Source of the DNA: Pantoea sp. alder81
GTDB lineage: Bacteria > Pseudomonadota > Gammaproteobacteria > Enterobacterales > Enterobacteriaceae
DNA: 64,000 nucleotides
Direction of reading: 5' to 3'
Assembly: GCF_020179835.1 (NCBI RefSeq)
Contig: NZ_JAIUDA010000008.1
Location: 208,104 to 272,103, forward strand
The notes beneath the pieces are model-generated. The model saw only the letters and a program-made list of their open reading frames with translations. It did no database searches and was not told the origin of the DNA. The translations under genes and the position numbers were made by a program. Positions 24,261 to 33,537 of the stretch are shown one piece after another (within the stretch, counting starts at the first letter, position 1; the number at the start of each line of letters is the position of its first letter).

Positions 24261-25202
24261 CTACGCACTAACTACCTGAAGCACCGCATTACGGGCTAAT
24301 TCTGGCTCGTCACTGTCTAACCAGTGAACGTTGGGCCAGCCACGTAACCAGGTCATCTGGCGTTTAGCGAGCTGCCGGGTGGCGCAAATTCCCCGATAAA
24401 CCATTTCGTCGTAATCGATTTCACCAGAAAGATAAGACCACATCTGGCGATAACCTACACAACGAATGGAAGGCATATCCGTATGCAAATCACCTCGTGC
24501 AAACAGTTCACGAGCCTCCGCTTCAAATCCTGACGCTAGCATCTGGTCGTAACGCAACGCAATGCGTTGATGTATCAGTTCACGACTCGCCGGAGCGATA
24601 GCAAACTGGTACACGTCGTAGGGTAACGCTTCGCCGGACGTTTTTGTCAGTTCCGTTAAAGTTTTACCCGAAATAAAAAAAACTTCCAGTGCTCGCGAAA
24701 GTCTCTGCGGATCATTCGGATGAATACGACTACCGGCGACCGGATCGATTTCACACAGCTGGCGGTGTAAGGCATCCCACCCTTTCTCCGCCGCCATTTG
24801 CTCTATCTGCTGACGCACCTCGGGATCGGCCGAGGGCAACGGCGACAATCCTTCAAGTAACGCCTTGAAGTAGAGCATGGTTCCACCAACAAGCAACGGA
24901 ATCTTACCCTTCTGGGTAATCTCCGCCATTTCCGCTAGCGCATCGCGACGAAACTCTGCAGCAGAATAAGCTTCCGCTGGGTCGCGAATGTCTAGCAAAC
25001 GATGGGGCGCCAGTGCTAACTCCTCTGCCGACGGTTTCGCCGTGCCAATATCCATCCCGCGATAGATTAAGGCAGAGTCAACGCTGATAAGTTCCACCGG
25101 AAGTTGCTGACGCAGCGAAATCGCTAATGCCGTCTTACCGGAGGCGGTAGGCCCCATCAAAAAAATTGCCTTTGGCCGGCTAGCCTGGTTTAGTTCACTC
25201 AT
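24261..25202 (-). CDS. miaA: MiaA, tRNA dimethylallyltransferase
   Basis: 313 aa (E. coli 316). Transfers the dimethylallyl group from DMAPP to N6 of A37 in tRNAs reading UNN codons, the first step to ms2i6A. P-loop MGPTASGKTALAI (about 16-28), DSALIYRGMDIGTAKP and the IRCVGYRQMWSYL region are visible. Its start overlaps the mutL stop by 8 bp, consistent with coupled translation. Confidence 0.97.
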   Translation of the reverse strand: MSELNQASRPKAIFLMGPTASGKTALAISLRQQLPVELISVDSALIYRGMDIGTAKPSAEELALAPHRLLDIRDPAEAYSAAEFRRDALAEMAEITQKGKIPLLVGGTMLYFKALLEGLSPLPSADPEVRQQIEQMAAEKGWDALHRQLCEIDPVAGSRIHPNDPQRLSRALEVFFISGKTLTELTKTSGEALPYDVYQFAIAPASRELIHQRIALRYDQMLASGFEAEARELFARGDLHTDMPSIRCVGYRQMWSYLSGEIDYDEMVYRGICATRQLAKRQMTWLRGWPNVHWLDSDEPELARNAVLQVVSA

Positions 25203-27051
25203 GCTTCAACGCGTTAATCGCGCTCTCAATCTCAATGGTCTGTAACAGACCTGAAGGCGGCGACTTGAGCAGATGCGGACAAAGCCTTTCAAGCTCTGCC
25301 AGCAGTGCAATCGCCTGCGAGTGATTCCAGTGAGCGTTTTCTGCATCATCACGACGTGCCAGCCATTGGGCCAGCGCCGATGCAGAAACCTCTTGCTGCC
25401 GGGCCAGATAGCCTAACAGGTCTGGAATCAAGATTTGTAAATTTTGTGTGCGTAACGGTAAAGGGACAGCGCGCAGGGTGGCGTGCTGACCTTCTCGTTG
25501 TAAATCAATGCCCATCAGCCCAAGTAACGCGCTCTGGGCATCAATCACATTCAACTCTTCTTTGGCAATTTTCAGCCGTACCGGGATCAGTAAAGGTTGA
25601 GGTTTCAGGCCTTCTTCTCCCGGTTGTAACTGGGCCTGTTTCAGCCAGCGTGAGGCCACACTCAGTGACAACAACTGTAATTGATGACCACGTTCCAGCA
25701 GCGCATATTGCTCATGCATCACACTCAGCACGCGGCCAAAACTTTGCGCATGTGCAGCCAACGGGGCTTCTGGTGTTTCAGGCTGACGCACGGGGGCTGG
25801 TTGTGGCGTGGTGGCGCGAAGAGTTTCGGCCACAGGCGTTTTCATTAGCTGCTGGTAGGCGGCACCTTCACGTGCGCGATAGACCGGCTCTTTACTCTGC
25901 CAGTTGGCTTGTGCGCCACTCGCCGCCGCAACGCCGCTACTGCATGATGTGCTGGCAGGCTGCGCAAAATGATTCGCTCCTGCTGCCTGTCGGTTCTCTG
26001 GCTGCCACTTTGGCGCAGGCTCTTCCGCATGTGTGCCAGGTAACTCAGCAGCACGACTCGCCTGCAAAGCGCTCATGACGCCCTGCCAGATGAAATCATG
26101 CACCAGGCGTGACTGGTGAAAACGGACTTCGTGCTTGGCGGGATGAACGTTGACATCAACCTGGTGCGGATCGATCTCCAGATACAGCACATAAGCGGGT
26201 TGCTGATCTTCACCCAACTGCGTCTGGTACGCTTGCCGAATCGCATGGTTGATTAGCTTGTCACGCATCATGCGGCCATTGACGTAGCAATATTGCAGAT
26301 CCGTCACCTGGCGTGACCCGGCGGGATCGGCCACCCATCCACGTAACGCCAAATCGTCATGCTGCCAGTCAATGCGCAGTGCATGCTGCATAAAGGTGGT
26401 GCCACAGATGGCGCCCAGTCGGCGTTCACGCTGGGCTTCCTGATCCACCGCGCGATACTGGCGAATCATCTTGCCGTTGTGGGTCAGCGAAATCGCCACG
26501 TCAAAGCGCGCCAGCGCGATGCGGCGAATCACTTCATCGATATGGGTAAATTCGGTTTTCTCAGTGCGCATAAACTTGCGTCGCGCCGGCGTGTTGTAAA
26601 ACAGATCGAGCACTTCCAGCGACGTCCCGACAGGATGCGCAGCGGGTTTCACCGTGACATCCATATCACGCCCCTCCGCATAGGCCTGCCAGGCTTCAGT
26701 TTGATCTACAGTGCGAGAGGTTAGCGTGAGACGTGAAACTGAACTGATACTGGCGAGGGCTTCGCCGCGAAAACCGAGGCTCATAATCGCCTCAAGATCA
26801 TCCAGCGAGGCAATTTTACTGGTGGCATGGCGAGCCAGCGCCATGGCCAGTTCGGATTTGTCGATGCCACAGCCGTTGTCGCGGATGCGGATTAATTTCG
26901 CGCCACCCTTTTCGATATCAACGTCAATGCGCGTCGCGCCGGCATCAAGACTGTTTTCCACCAGCTCTTTTACGACCGATGCCGGACGCTCAACCACTTC
27001 GCCTGCGGCAATCTGGTTCGCCAGCTGCGGCGGTAAAATCTGTATTGGCAT
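25195..27051 (-). CDS. mutL: MutL, mismatch-repair matchmaker ATPase
   Basis: 618 aa (E. coli 615). Links MutS mismatch recognition to MutH incision and UvrD unwinding. The GHKL ATPase domain (about 1-330) has VERPASVVKELVENSLDAG, DNGCGI and GFRGEALASI. A variable Pro/Ala-rich linker (about 335-430) and a C-terminal dimerisation domain follow. The DQHAX2EX4E endonuclease motif is absent, as expected in a MutH-type system. 42 bp downstream of amiB. Confidence 0.97.
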   Translation of the reverse strand: MPIQILPPQLANQIAAGEVVERPASVVKELVENSLDAGATRIDVDIEKGGAKLIRIRDNGCGIDKSELAMALARHATSKIASLDDLEAIMSLGFRGEALASISSVSRLTLTSRTVDQTEAWQAYAEGRDMDVTVKPAAHPVGTSLEVLDLFYNTPARRKFMRTEKTEFTHIDEVIRRIALARFDVAISLTHNGKMIRQYRAVDQEAQRERRLGAICGTTFMQHALRIDWQHDDLALRGWVADPAGSRQVTDLQYCYVNGRMMRDKLINHAIRQAYQTQLGEDQQPAYVLYLEIDPHQVDVNVHPAKHEVRFHQSRLVHDFIWQGVMSALQASRAAELPGTHAEEPAPKWQPENRQAAGANHFAQPASTSCSSGVAAASGAQANWQSKEPVYRAREGAAYQQLMKTPVAETLRATTPQPAPVRQPETPEAPLAAHAQSFGRVLSVMHEQYALLERGHQLQLLSLSVASRWLKQAQLQPGEEGLKPQPLLIPVRLKIAKEELNVIDAQSALLGLMGIDLQREGQHATLRAVPLPLRTQNLQILIPDLLGYLARQQEVSASALAQWLARRDDAENAHWNHSQAIALLAELERLCPHLLKSPPSGLLQTIEIESAINALKHE

Positions 27052-27093
27052 GGTGGTGATCCTTTAAAAGGACTGGCGCCGCAGCGCCAGCAA

Positions 27094-28743
27094 TCAGGAT
27101 TGTGGAATCTTTAAGTTTTGCCCCAGCATCACGTTGCTCGACTTCATATTATTCGCCTGCATGATGGCTTTGGGGCTCACACCATAATGGGCGGCAATGC
27201 CGGTGAGCGAGTCACCGCGAACCACTTTGTGTCGCGCGGGGCGACTCGCGGCAGTCACGCTGACGCCTGATTTCGCCGGGACCTTCAGGCGCTGCCCTAC
27301 CCACACCACATCGCGCTTCAGGCTATTGAGGTCACGCAAGGTTGCCATGCTGACGCCATATTTCTCGGCAATCCCTGACAAGGTCTCACCGCGCGTGACC
27401 GTATGCCGCTGCGTGGCGCCAGTGTATTGCACGGTACCAGTTGCCGGGTTGCTGGCAACGCTAACCGCTGGTGCGCTCTCCAGCGGCCGGTTTTCCTCCT
27501 TTGGGAGCGATTGCAGCGGATGCGCGAGGAAATAATTACGCAGACCTTTATAAATCGACTGAGCAATCTTCTCCTGATACGCGCTGCTGCCGAGCAGCCG
27601 CTCCTCCGCTGCGTTACTGATAAAGCCAGTCTCAACCAGTAAAGAAGGGATATCCGGTGAACGCAACACGCCCAGACTGGCGTGTTCCGGTAAACGTTTA
27701 TGCAGTGGCGTGATTCCGCGCAGCTGCTGCAATACTTTCACTGCAACGTCATAGCCAACGCGCTGCGAATGGCCGAACTGCAGATCCAACACCGCCTGAC
27801 TCAGGTAAGGGTCCGCCTGACTGTTTGCCAGCAAATCACCCGCACCGCCCAACAATTCTGACTGCTTCTCTTTCTGTTCCAGCCAATTCGCCATTTCGTT
27901 ATTGGCGCGGCGGTTCGACAACACCCAAACCGATGCACCCGTCGCCGAATGGTTAGGTGCAGCGTCAGCGTGAATCGATACCAGTAAATTGGCATTCTCT
28001 TTACGCGCCACTTCGGAACGGCCCATCACCGAAATAAAGTAGTCGCCGTTACGCGTCAGCACCGGTTTAAACATCGGATCCTGATCCATCAGCGCTTTCA
28101 GTTTACGCGCAATGGCAATGGTGACGTTCTTCTCGTGCAAACCGTGTTGGCCAGATGCACCGGGATCCTGACCGCCGTGACCGGCATCAATCGCCACAAT
28201 CACCGTATCATTACGGGAAACCGCGCCACCCGGACGTACCGTGGTATTGCTACTGGTGACGGCGGTCACCGGATTGCCGTTAAACGGGTTAGCCGCACTT
28301 TCGCTTTGGCGGGCAGTGGTCACCGGTGCAGCAGCCGTACTGCGTTTTACCGGTTGCGTACCACGAATGGTAAACACCACGCGATACTGATTGCCGTCAC
28401 GCTGAGTGGTCGCACGCGTGTGCGCCGCCTGCGTCAGTTCGAACACCAGACGAATACTCTGTTTGTCTTTCGGCTGGCTATTACGGATACGTTGCACGAT
28501 ATTCTCGCCGCTAAAGTTCAGCGGTAAGCCCTTGATCGCACCGCTTTGGCGGATATCCAGCACCACGCGATTGGGGTTGTGCAATGGGAAGAAACCATAC
28601 ACCGGCTGGCCGTTAAAGCTCAGCGTGACGGTTGCCTGGCTGTCACCGTTATCCACTTTGATGTCTGACAAAGTGGCAGATAACGCCGAAGCCGAAACCA
28701 TGCAGAGCGCAGCCAGCAGAACTCCTTTCATCCATGAAGTCAT
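27094..28743 (-). CDS. amiB: AmiB, N-acetylmuramoyl-L-alanine amidase
   Basis: 549 aa, longer than E. coli AmiB (445). Periplasmic zinc amidase that splits septal peptidoglycan under EnvC control. Signal peptide (about 1-23), AMIN targeting domain (about 25-125), Thr/Pro-rich linker, Amidase_3 domain (about 180-405) with AIDAGHGGQDPGA, the metal Glu in HEKNVT, SIHADAAPN and LVETGFISN. Two LysM peptidoglycan-binding repeats follow (about 440-490 and 500-548), where E. coli has one. Start overlaps the tsaE stop by 4 bp. Confidence 0.95.
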   Translation of the reverse strand: MTSWMKGVLLAALCMVSASALSATLSDIKVDNGDSQATVTLSFNGQPVYGFFPLHNPNRVVLDIRQSGAIKGLPLNFSGENIVQRIRNSQPKDKQSIRLVFELTQAAHTRATTQRDGNQYRVVFTIRGTQPVKRSTAAAPVTTARQSESAANPFNGNPVTAVTSSNTTVRPGGAVSRNDTVIVAIDAGHGGQDPGASGQHGLHEKNVTIAIARKLKALMDQDPMFKPVLTRNGDYFISVMGRSEVARKENANLLVSIHADAAPNHSATGASVWVLSNRRANNEMANWLEQKEKQSELLGGAGDLLANSQADPYLSQAVLDLQFGHSQRVGYDVAVKVLQQLRGITPLHKRLPEHASLGVLRSPDIPSLLVETGFISNAAEERLLGSSAYQEKIAQSIYKGLRNYFLAHPLQSLPKEENRPLESAPAVSVASNPATGTVQYTGATQRHTVTRGETLSGIAEKYGVSMATLRDLNSLKRDVVWVGQRLKVPAKSGVSVTAASRPARHKVVRGDSLTGIAAHYGVSPKAIMQANNMKSSNVMLGQNLKIPQS

Positions 28744-29216
28744 GCCGATTCCCTGCCTTGCTGGAATTGTGCCAGCAGCGTTTCACCCACCGCAGATACT
28801 GCGCTGATCTCCGCTTCTCGCGCCGCGTCCACATAACGCAACGTCAAAGCCAGGTCGGGTTCGGGTAACACACCGGCGCCCTGTTGCGGCCATTCGACCA
28901 GACACAATGCATCCCCGCTGAAGTAGTCACGGATCCCCATAAACTCAAGCTCTTCGGGATCGGCCAGGCGATAGAGATCGAAGTGATAAAGCGTACGTGA
29001 GCCAAGTTCGTACGGCTCTACCAGCGTATAGGTTGGGCTTTTGACATTACCCTGATGGCCAAGCGCTTGCAAAAAACCACGGCTAAAGGTGGTTTTACCG
29101 GCGCCGAGATCGCCATAAAGATAGATAACCAACGCGCTGCTGCAAACGCGGGCCAGTTGCGCACCCAGATTCAGGGTTGCCGCCTCATCGGGCAAAGGGA
29201 TAACACAGGTCTTCAT
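28740..29216 (-). CDS. tsaE: TsaE, tRNA t6A-modification ATPase
   Basis: 158 aa (E. coli YjeE 153). With TsaB, TsaC and TsaD it makes N6-threonylcarbamoyladenosine at A37 of ANN-reading tRNAs. P-loop GDLGAGKTTFSRGFLQALG (about 36-54), switch region KSPTYTLVEPYE, and HFDLYRL..PEELEFMGI are present. Follows nnr by 3 bp and overlaps amiB by 4 bp. Confidence 0.96.
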   Translation of the reverse strand: MKTCVIPLPDEAATLNLGAQLARVCSSALVIYLYGDLGAGKTTFSRGFLQALGHQGNVKSPTYTLVEPYELGSRTLYHFDLYRLADPEELEFMGIRDYFSGDALCLVEWPQQGAGVLPEPDLALTLRYVDAAREAEISAVSAVGETLLAQFQQGRESA

Positions 29217-29219
29217 GCT

Positions 29220-30737
29220 TTATTGTTGAATCATCTCTGGATTAACAAACTGCCAAAGCAGTTCGAACAAATCAGTGGCTAACATACCGCGCGTGCCACG
29301 CTGCCGGGCAACCGCATCTGCCGCTGCACCGTGTGCGACACAGCCCGCGCAGGCTGCCTCAAGTAAAGTCAGTTTCTGGCCCAGCATGGCCGCAATGATA
29401 CCGCTCAGTACATCGCCCATGCCGCCGGATGCCATGCCCGCATTGCCTACATCGGCAATCGCGATGTCACCCGCCGCGCTGGCAATCATCGTGCCCGCAC
29501 CTTTTAGCACCACCACACCGCCGTAGCGTTTGGCAAGAGTTTGCGCCGCATGTAAGCGATCGCACTCGATCTCACTGGTCTTAACGCCCAATAGCCGTGC
29601 GGCCTCGCCAGGATGGGGTGTAATGATGCGATTCTGACGGTAATCCGGCTTGATTGCCAGCAGGTTAAGCGCATCAGCATCCCAAAGCATCGGCTTTTCA
29701 CTGGCCGCGACTTTTTTCAGTGCCTTCTGAGCCCAATCACGTTGTCCCAGCCCAGGTCCGATAGCGATCACGTCCGCCCATTGCAGGGCCTGTTCCAGCG
29801 TTTCTTCACTCAGCTTGTCGACCATGAGCTCCGGCCGGGCTGTCAGAATCGGACCGATATTATCTTCATGCGTGAGCACACGCACAAGCCCAGCGCCACT
29901 GCGCAGCGCCGCTTCCGCCGTCATTCGGATCGCCCCGGCAGTGCCGGTATCCCCTCCCACCACCACTAAACGTCCATGATCGCCTTTATGCGAGGTGGCT
30001 TTGCGTGGTTTCAACCAATGCGTAAGATCAGCCGCATCGTAGCGTTGGATGGCGGCCGTTTCACCCGCGAGGAAGGCACCTAGCCCTAACGCATCACAAT
30101 GCAAACGACCCACGTAATCGCGAGCTTTGCCGGTTAACAGCCCCGGTTTCAGCACAATCATGCTAAGGGTGTCATCCGCGATGATGGCATTGCCTGGCGT
30201 GGTGCCGGTGGCGGCATCCAATCCCGAAGGAATATCTATCGCGAATATCGGTGCAGCATGCGCGTTGGCCAGCTCAATCAGCTCAGCGTAAGGCGCGGCG
30301 GGCGCACGATTGATGCCGGTGCCCAGCAATGCATCGATGATCACATCACTCTTTTCCGGCCATGGCGCATCTGGTGCATGAATTACGCCCCCCGCCGCCA
30401 GCCAGGCTTCTTGCGCCTGCTGCGCTTCCTCCGGCAGCGGCCTGTTGCCGTTACACGCCAGCAACGTCACATTTAGCCCCGCAGCCTGCGCCAGTCGCGC
30501 CACCACATAGCCATCGCCCCCGTTATTACCGTGCCCGCACAGAATCAGCCAATGCTGCGCCTGAGGCCATTGCGCCCGCACCCGCTCATAGCTCGCCTGC
30601 CCCGCGCGCAGCATCAATTCATACAAGGTCAAGCCCAGGCTATCCGCCGCATCGCGCTCCAGTTGCCCTATCGCCTGCGCAGGCCAGACAGAGTGTGGTA
30701 AACTGCGCGGGTTTGCTTCAATTGCCTGGTTTCTCAT
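29220..30737 (-). CDS. nnr: Nnr, bifunctional NAD(P)HX epimerase/dehydratase
   Basis: 505 aa (E. coli YjeF 515). Repairs hydrated NADH and NADPH. The N-terminal epimerase domain (about 20-225) has CGHGNNGGDGYVVARLA and IDIPSGLDAATG. The C-terminal ADP-dependent dehydratase domain (about 235-500) has TSHKGDHGRLVVVGGD, GPGLGQ, TPHPGEAARLLG and GNAGMASGGMGDVLSG. First gene of the leftward superoperon; its start codon overlaps that of divergent queG. Confidence 0.97.
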   Translation of the reverse strand: MRNQAIEANPRSLPHSVWPAQAIGQLERDAADSLGLTLYELMLRAGQASYERVRAQWPQAQHWLILCGHGNNGGDGYVVARLAQAAGLNVTLLACNGNRPLPEEAQQAQEAWLAAGGVIHAPDAPWPEKSDVIIDALLGTGINRAPAAPYAELIELANAHAAPIFAIDIPSGLDAATGTTPGNAIIADDTLSMIVLKPGLLTGKARDYVGRLHCDALGLGAFLAGETAAIQRYDAADLTHWLKPRKATSHKGDHGRLVVVGGDTGTAGAIRMTAEAALRSGAGLVRVLTHEDNIGPILTARPELMVDKLSEETLEQALQWADVIAIGPGLGQRDWAQKALKKVAASEKPMLWDADALNLLAIKPDYRQNRIITPHPGEAARLLGVKTSEIECDRLHAAQTLAKRYGGVVVLKGAGTMIASAAGDIAIADVGNAGMASGGMGDVLSGIIAAMLGQKLTLLEAACAGCVAHGAAADAVARQRGTRGMLATDLFELLWQFVNPEMIQQ

Positions 30738-31875
30738 GTCATACCCTCTCGATCTTCAACAGCTTGCCCACCAAATTAAACAGTGGGGGCGCGAACTCGG
30801 CTTTCAGCAGGTTGGTATTTGCGATACCGATCTTAGCGCTGAAGAGCCCAAATTACAGGACTGGCTGGAGAAGCAGTATCACGGAGAGATGGACTGGATG
30901 GCGCGCCACGGCATGATGCGTGCGCGTCCGCATGAACTCCTGCCCGGCACACTGCGCGTGATCAGCGTGCGCATGAACTACCTTCCGGCCAAAGCGGCGT
31001 TTGCCAGCACCTTAAAAAATCCACAGTTGGGCTATGTCAGCCGTTATGCGCTGGGCCGCGATTATCACAAAGTATTGCGCAATCGCCTGAAAAAGCTTGG
31101 AGAAATGATTCAGGCCCATTGCGGTGAACTCAATTTCCGCCCGTTTGTGGATTCTGCACCGATTCTGGAACGCCCGATTGCCGCCAAAGCAGGATTGGGC
31201 TGGACCGGTAAACACTCGCTTATTCTCAACCGCGAGGCGGGTTCCTGGTTCTTTCTTGGCGAGCTGTTGATTGATTTACCGCTGCCGGTCGATCAACCGC
31301 AAGAGGAACAGTGCGGCCGCTGCGTCGCTTGCATTACCATTTGCCCCACCTCCGCCATTGTCGAACCCTATGTGGTCGATGCGCGGCGCTGTATTTCCTA
31401 TCTCACCATCGAATTGGAAGGCGCGATCCCTGAAGAGTTCCGTCCGCTGATTGGCAATCGCATCTACGGCTGTGACGATTGCCAGCTTATCTGCCCGTGG
31501 AATCGTTATGGTCAGTTAACAGATGAAGATGATTTCTCGCCGCGTGCGGTGCTGCATGCTCCGCCGTTAGTGGATCTTTTTAAGTGGGACGAAGCGAAGT
31601 TCTTGCGCGTCACTGAAGGCTCTGCGATTCGACGTATCGGTCACCTGCGCTGGCTGAGGAATATCGCGGTGGCATTGGGCAATGCGCCCTGGGCAGAAGA
31701 AAATCTGGTGACGTTGCAAATGCGCAGCGGTGAACACGCCATGCTGGATGAGCATATTGATTGGGCCATCGCGCAGCAATTAGAGAGGCGTGCGGCACAG
31801 GGCGTGGATGTTCAGCCCGCGAAGAAACAGCGCTTAGTGCGCGCCGTCGAGAAAGGCCTGGCACGTGATGCGTGA
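30736..31875 (+). CDS. queG: QueG, epoxyqueuosine reductase
   Basis: 379 aa (E. coli 379). Cobalamin-dependent reductase for the last step of queuosine synthesis at the tRNA wobble base. The N-terminal cobalamin-binding part is followed by two 4Fe-4S motifs: CGRCVACITICPTSAI and CDDCQLICPWN. The C-terminal HEAT-like helices bind tRNA. The ATG at 30736 shares two bases with the nnr start on the other strand. The gene is followed by the datA-like region. Confidence 0.97.
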   Translation: MSYPLDLQQLAHQIKQWGRELGFQQVGICDTDLSAEEPKLQDWLEKQYHGEMDWMARHGMMRARPHELLPGTLRVISVRMNYLPAKAAFASTLKNPQLGYVSRYALGRDYHKVLRNRLKKLGEMIQAHCGELNFRPFVDSAPILERPIAAKAGLGWTGKHSLILNREAGSWFFLGELLIDLPLPVDQPQEEQCGRCVACITICPTSAIVEPYVVDARRCISYLTIELEGAIPEEFRPLIGNRIYGCDDCQLICPWNRYGQLTDEDDFSPRAVLHAPPLVDLFKWDEAKFLRVTEGSAIRRIGHLRWLRNIAVALGNAPWAEENLVTLQMRSGEHAMLDEHIDWAIAQQLERRAAQGVDVQPAKKQRLVRAVEKGLARDA

Positions 31876-32310
31876 TTAACCAATCGCGCAGGATAAAATC
31901 CTTTTCCACATGCTGTGAATAAAATTATAGAGCCGAATAGTGACGGGGATCATTATATCGTCTAGCAAGACTATTCACAGACTGAAATACCTTTAAGGCA
32001 TTAAAAATCAATGAGTTAAATGATTACTGTAAACATTTAAGTAGAATATAGCGCGCAGGGGCTTGTCCAGAGCTTGTGGATAACTCTGTTCAAAACAGTT
32101 TTGCAGATAGGGTAAAACGCCGTCAGCACGTTGCAGGCGCATTGTGGATAACCTGTAAGATAACTGCAACAGACTACAGGCATCATTGGTGCTAACAAGG
32201 AACGCAAAATTAACAGAAAGAAAACCAGGCCGCATGAGATCGATTAAGACTGCAGCAGTTTTAAGTCTGATTACGTCCGAGGGCAAATAACATTAGTGAA
32301 TATGAAAATC
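31876..32310. other. datA-like DnaA-titration/inactivation locus
   Basis: A 435-bp gene-free gap between queG and the tRNA-Gly genes, the position of datA in E. coli. DnaA boxes fitting TTWTNCACA: 31902-31910 (TTTTCCACA, plus), 31914-31922 (TTATTCACA, minus), 32075-32083 and 32143-32151 (both TTATCCACA, minus). A fifth with one mismatch is CTATTCACA at 31971-31979. A perfect IHF consensus (AATCAATGAGTTA, WATCAAN4TTR) is at 32006-32018, between the left and right box groups, the arrangement needed in E. coli for IHF-aided hydrolysis of DnaA-ATP. Function is inferred from position and sites. Confidence 0.75.
32006..32018 (+). promoter_or_regulatory. IHF consensus site in the datA-like locus
   Basis: AATCAATGAGTTA fits WATCAANNNNTTR at every position, with an A/T-rich upstream flank (CATTAAAA). 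It lies 84 bp after DnaA box 2 and 57 bp before box 4. Confidence 0.65.
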
Positions 32311-32386
<76 letters not shown>

Positions 32387-32416
32387 AAAGAGGTTACTAC
32401 TAACTAAAACAGATTT

Positions 32417-32492
<76 letters not shown>

Positions 32493-32516
32493 AAAGAGGT
32501 TACTGCTAACGAAGTT

Positions 32517-32592
<76 letters not shown>

Positions 32593-32599
32593 ATAATCT

Positions 32600-32720
32600 T
32601 CGTCTTTCAATTTGCTGCTGCGTTAGCTTCCTTCACTCACACAGGTCACTTACTGACGTAAGCTCTCTGTAATTCGTTCAGTTGCTGCCTTGCCGCAAAC
32701 CGAAATACTTGATTCTGGAA
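32600..32720. repeat. Diverged ERIC element in the tRNA-Gly leader
   Basis: Follows the order of the copy at 7307: CGTCTTTCAATTTGCTG, GCTTCCTTCACTCACACAGG, TCACTTACTGACGTAAGCTC, TTGCTGCCTTGCCGC. It is more degenerate at the right end. It lies between the tRNA promoter and the first tRNA, so it is transcribed with the tRNA precursor. Confidence 0.75.
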
Positions 32721-32773
32721 CTTCGTGTTACTGCTGCGCACCGTTGTAAATTCTTCACCGGTACGGGGTGCGC

Positions 32774-32801
32774 ATTATACGAGAAATCCTTTCAGTCGCA
32801 A
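32774..32801 (-). promoter_or_regulatory. Strong promoter of the tRNA-Gly operon
   Basis: Minus strand: -35 TTGCGA (32796-32801), 16-bp spacer, perfect -10 TATAAT (32774-32779), followed by the GC-rich discriminator GCGCACCCC. Such a discriminator is typical of stringently controlled stable-RNA promoters. Confidence 0.75.
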
Positions 32802-32885
32802 GAGTCTAAAAGCAAAATTTTGCGCTTTCAGTGCGTTTGCTGCTTTAATCAGCAACCTGATGATTTCCTGCGCACCCTTAGCCGA

Positions 32886-33434
32886 TTAAAGCTGCAAGAA
32901 GTGTTCGCGATAGTACGCCAACTCGGCAACGGACTCGCGGATATCATCCAGCGCCTGGTGGCTCCCCGCTTTTTTGAAGCCTGGCAGGATATCGGGTTTC
33001 CAGCGACGCGCCAGTTCTTTCAGCGTGCTGACATCCAGATAACGGTAATGGAAATAGGCTTCCAGCTCCGGCATGTATTTGAATAAGAAACGGCGATCCT
33101 GCCCAATGCTGTTGCCGCAGATCGGCGAAGTATTCGCAGGTACCCACTGTTTCAAGAACTCAATCGTCGCCAGCTCCGCTTCACGATCGCCATACTGGCT
33201 AGCCTTAACGCGCTCCACCAGACCGCTATTCGTGTGCGTGCGCACATTCCACTCATCCATCAATGCCAGCTGATCATCAGACTGATGTACAGCGAACACC
33301 GGGCCTTCTGCCAGGATGTTAAGATTGGCATCGGTGACGATCGTGGCGATCTCAATAATGCGATCCTGCTCCGGATCCAATCCGGTCATTTCCAGGTCGA
33401 TCCAAATCAGATTATTTTCATTTCCAGCTGTCAT
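32886..33434 (-). CDS. orn: Oligoribonuclease
   Basis: 182 aa (E. coli 181). Essential DEDDh exonuclease that degrades 2-5-nt RNAs, including pGpG from c-di-GMP turnover. Motifs: WIDLEMTGLDPEQD (Exo I), GNSIGQDRRFL (Exo II) and HQALDDIRESV (Exo III). The start at 33434 (MTAGNENNLIW) aligns with E. coli; an open frame extends 37 codons upstream but overlaps the rsgA leader. Divergent from rsgA with 103 bp between. Confidence 0.97.
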   Translation of the reverse strand: MTAGNENNLIWIDLEMTGLDPEQDRIIEIATIVTDANLNILAEGPVFAVHQSDDQLALMDEWNVRTHTNSGLVERVKASQYGDREAELATIEFLKQWVPANTSPICGNSIGQDRRFLFKYMPELEAYFHYRYLDVSTLKELARRWKPDILPGFKKAGSHQALDDIRESVAELAYYREHFLQL

Positions 33435-33537
33435 GCGTTTCCCGCCTGTTGCCAAAGTCGTCATTACACTCGTTTCAGGTGTATCATAGACGTTTTGCCC
33501 AGCGGGGCGAAGCCTGGCGAAAGCCGTGAGAGGATGC

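Noticed and set aside
25305..26078. Open frame of 257 codons opposite mutL
   Set aside because: Lies over the low-complexity linker region of mutL; the translation has no recognisable domain.
31876..32310. Origin of chromosome replication (oriC)
   Set aside because: No DnaA-box-dense 250-bp core with AT-rich 13-mers and no gidA/mioC or dnaA neighbours; the context fits datA.
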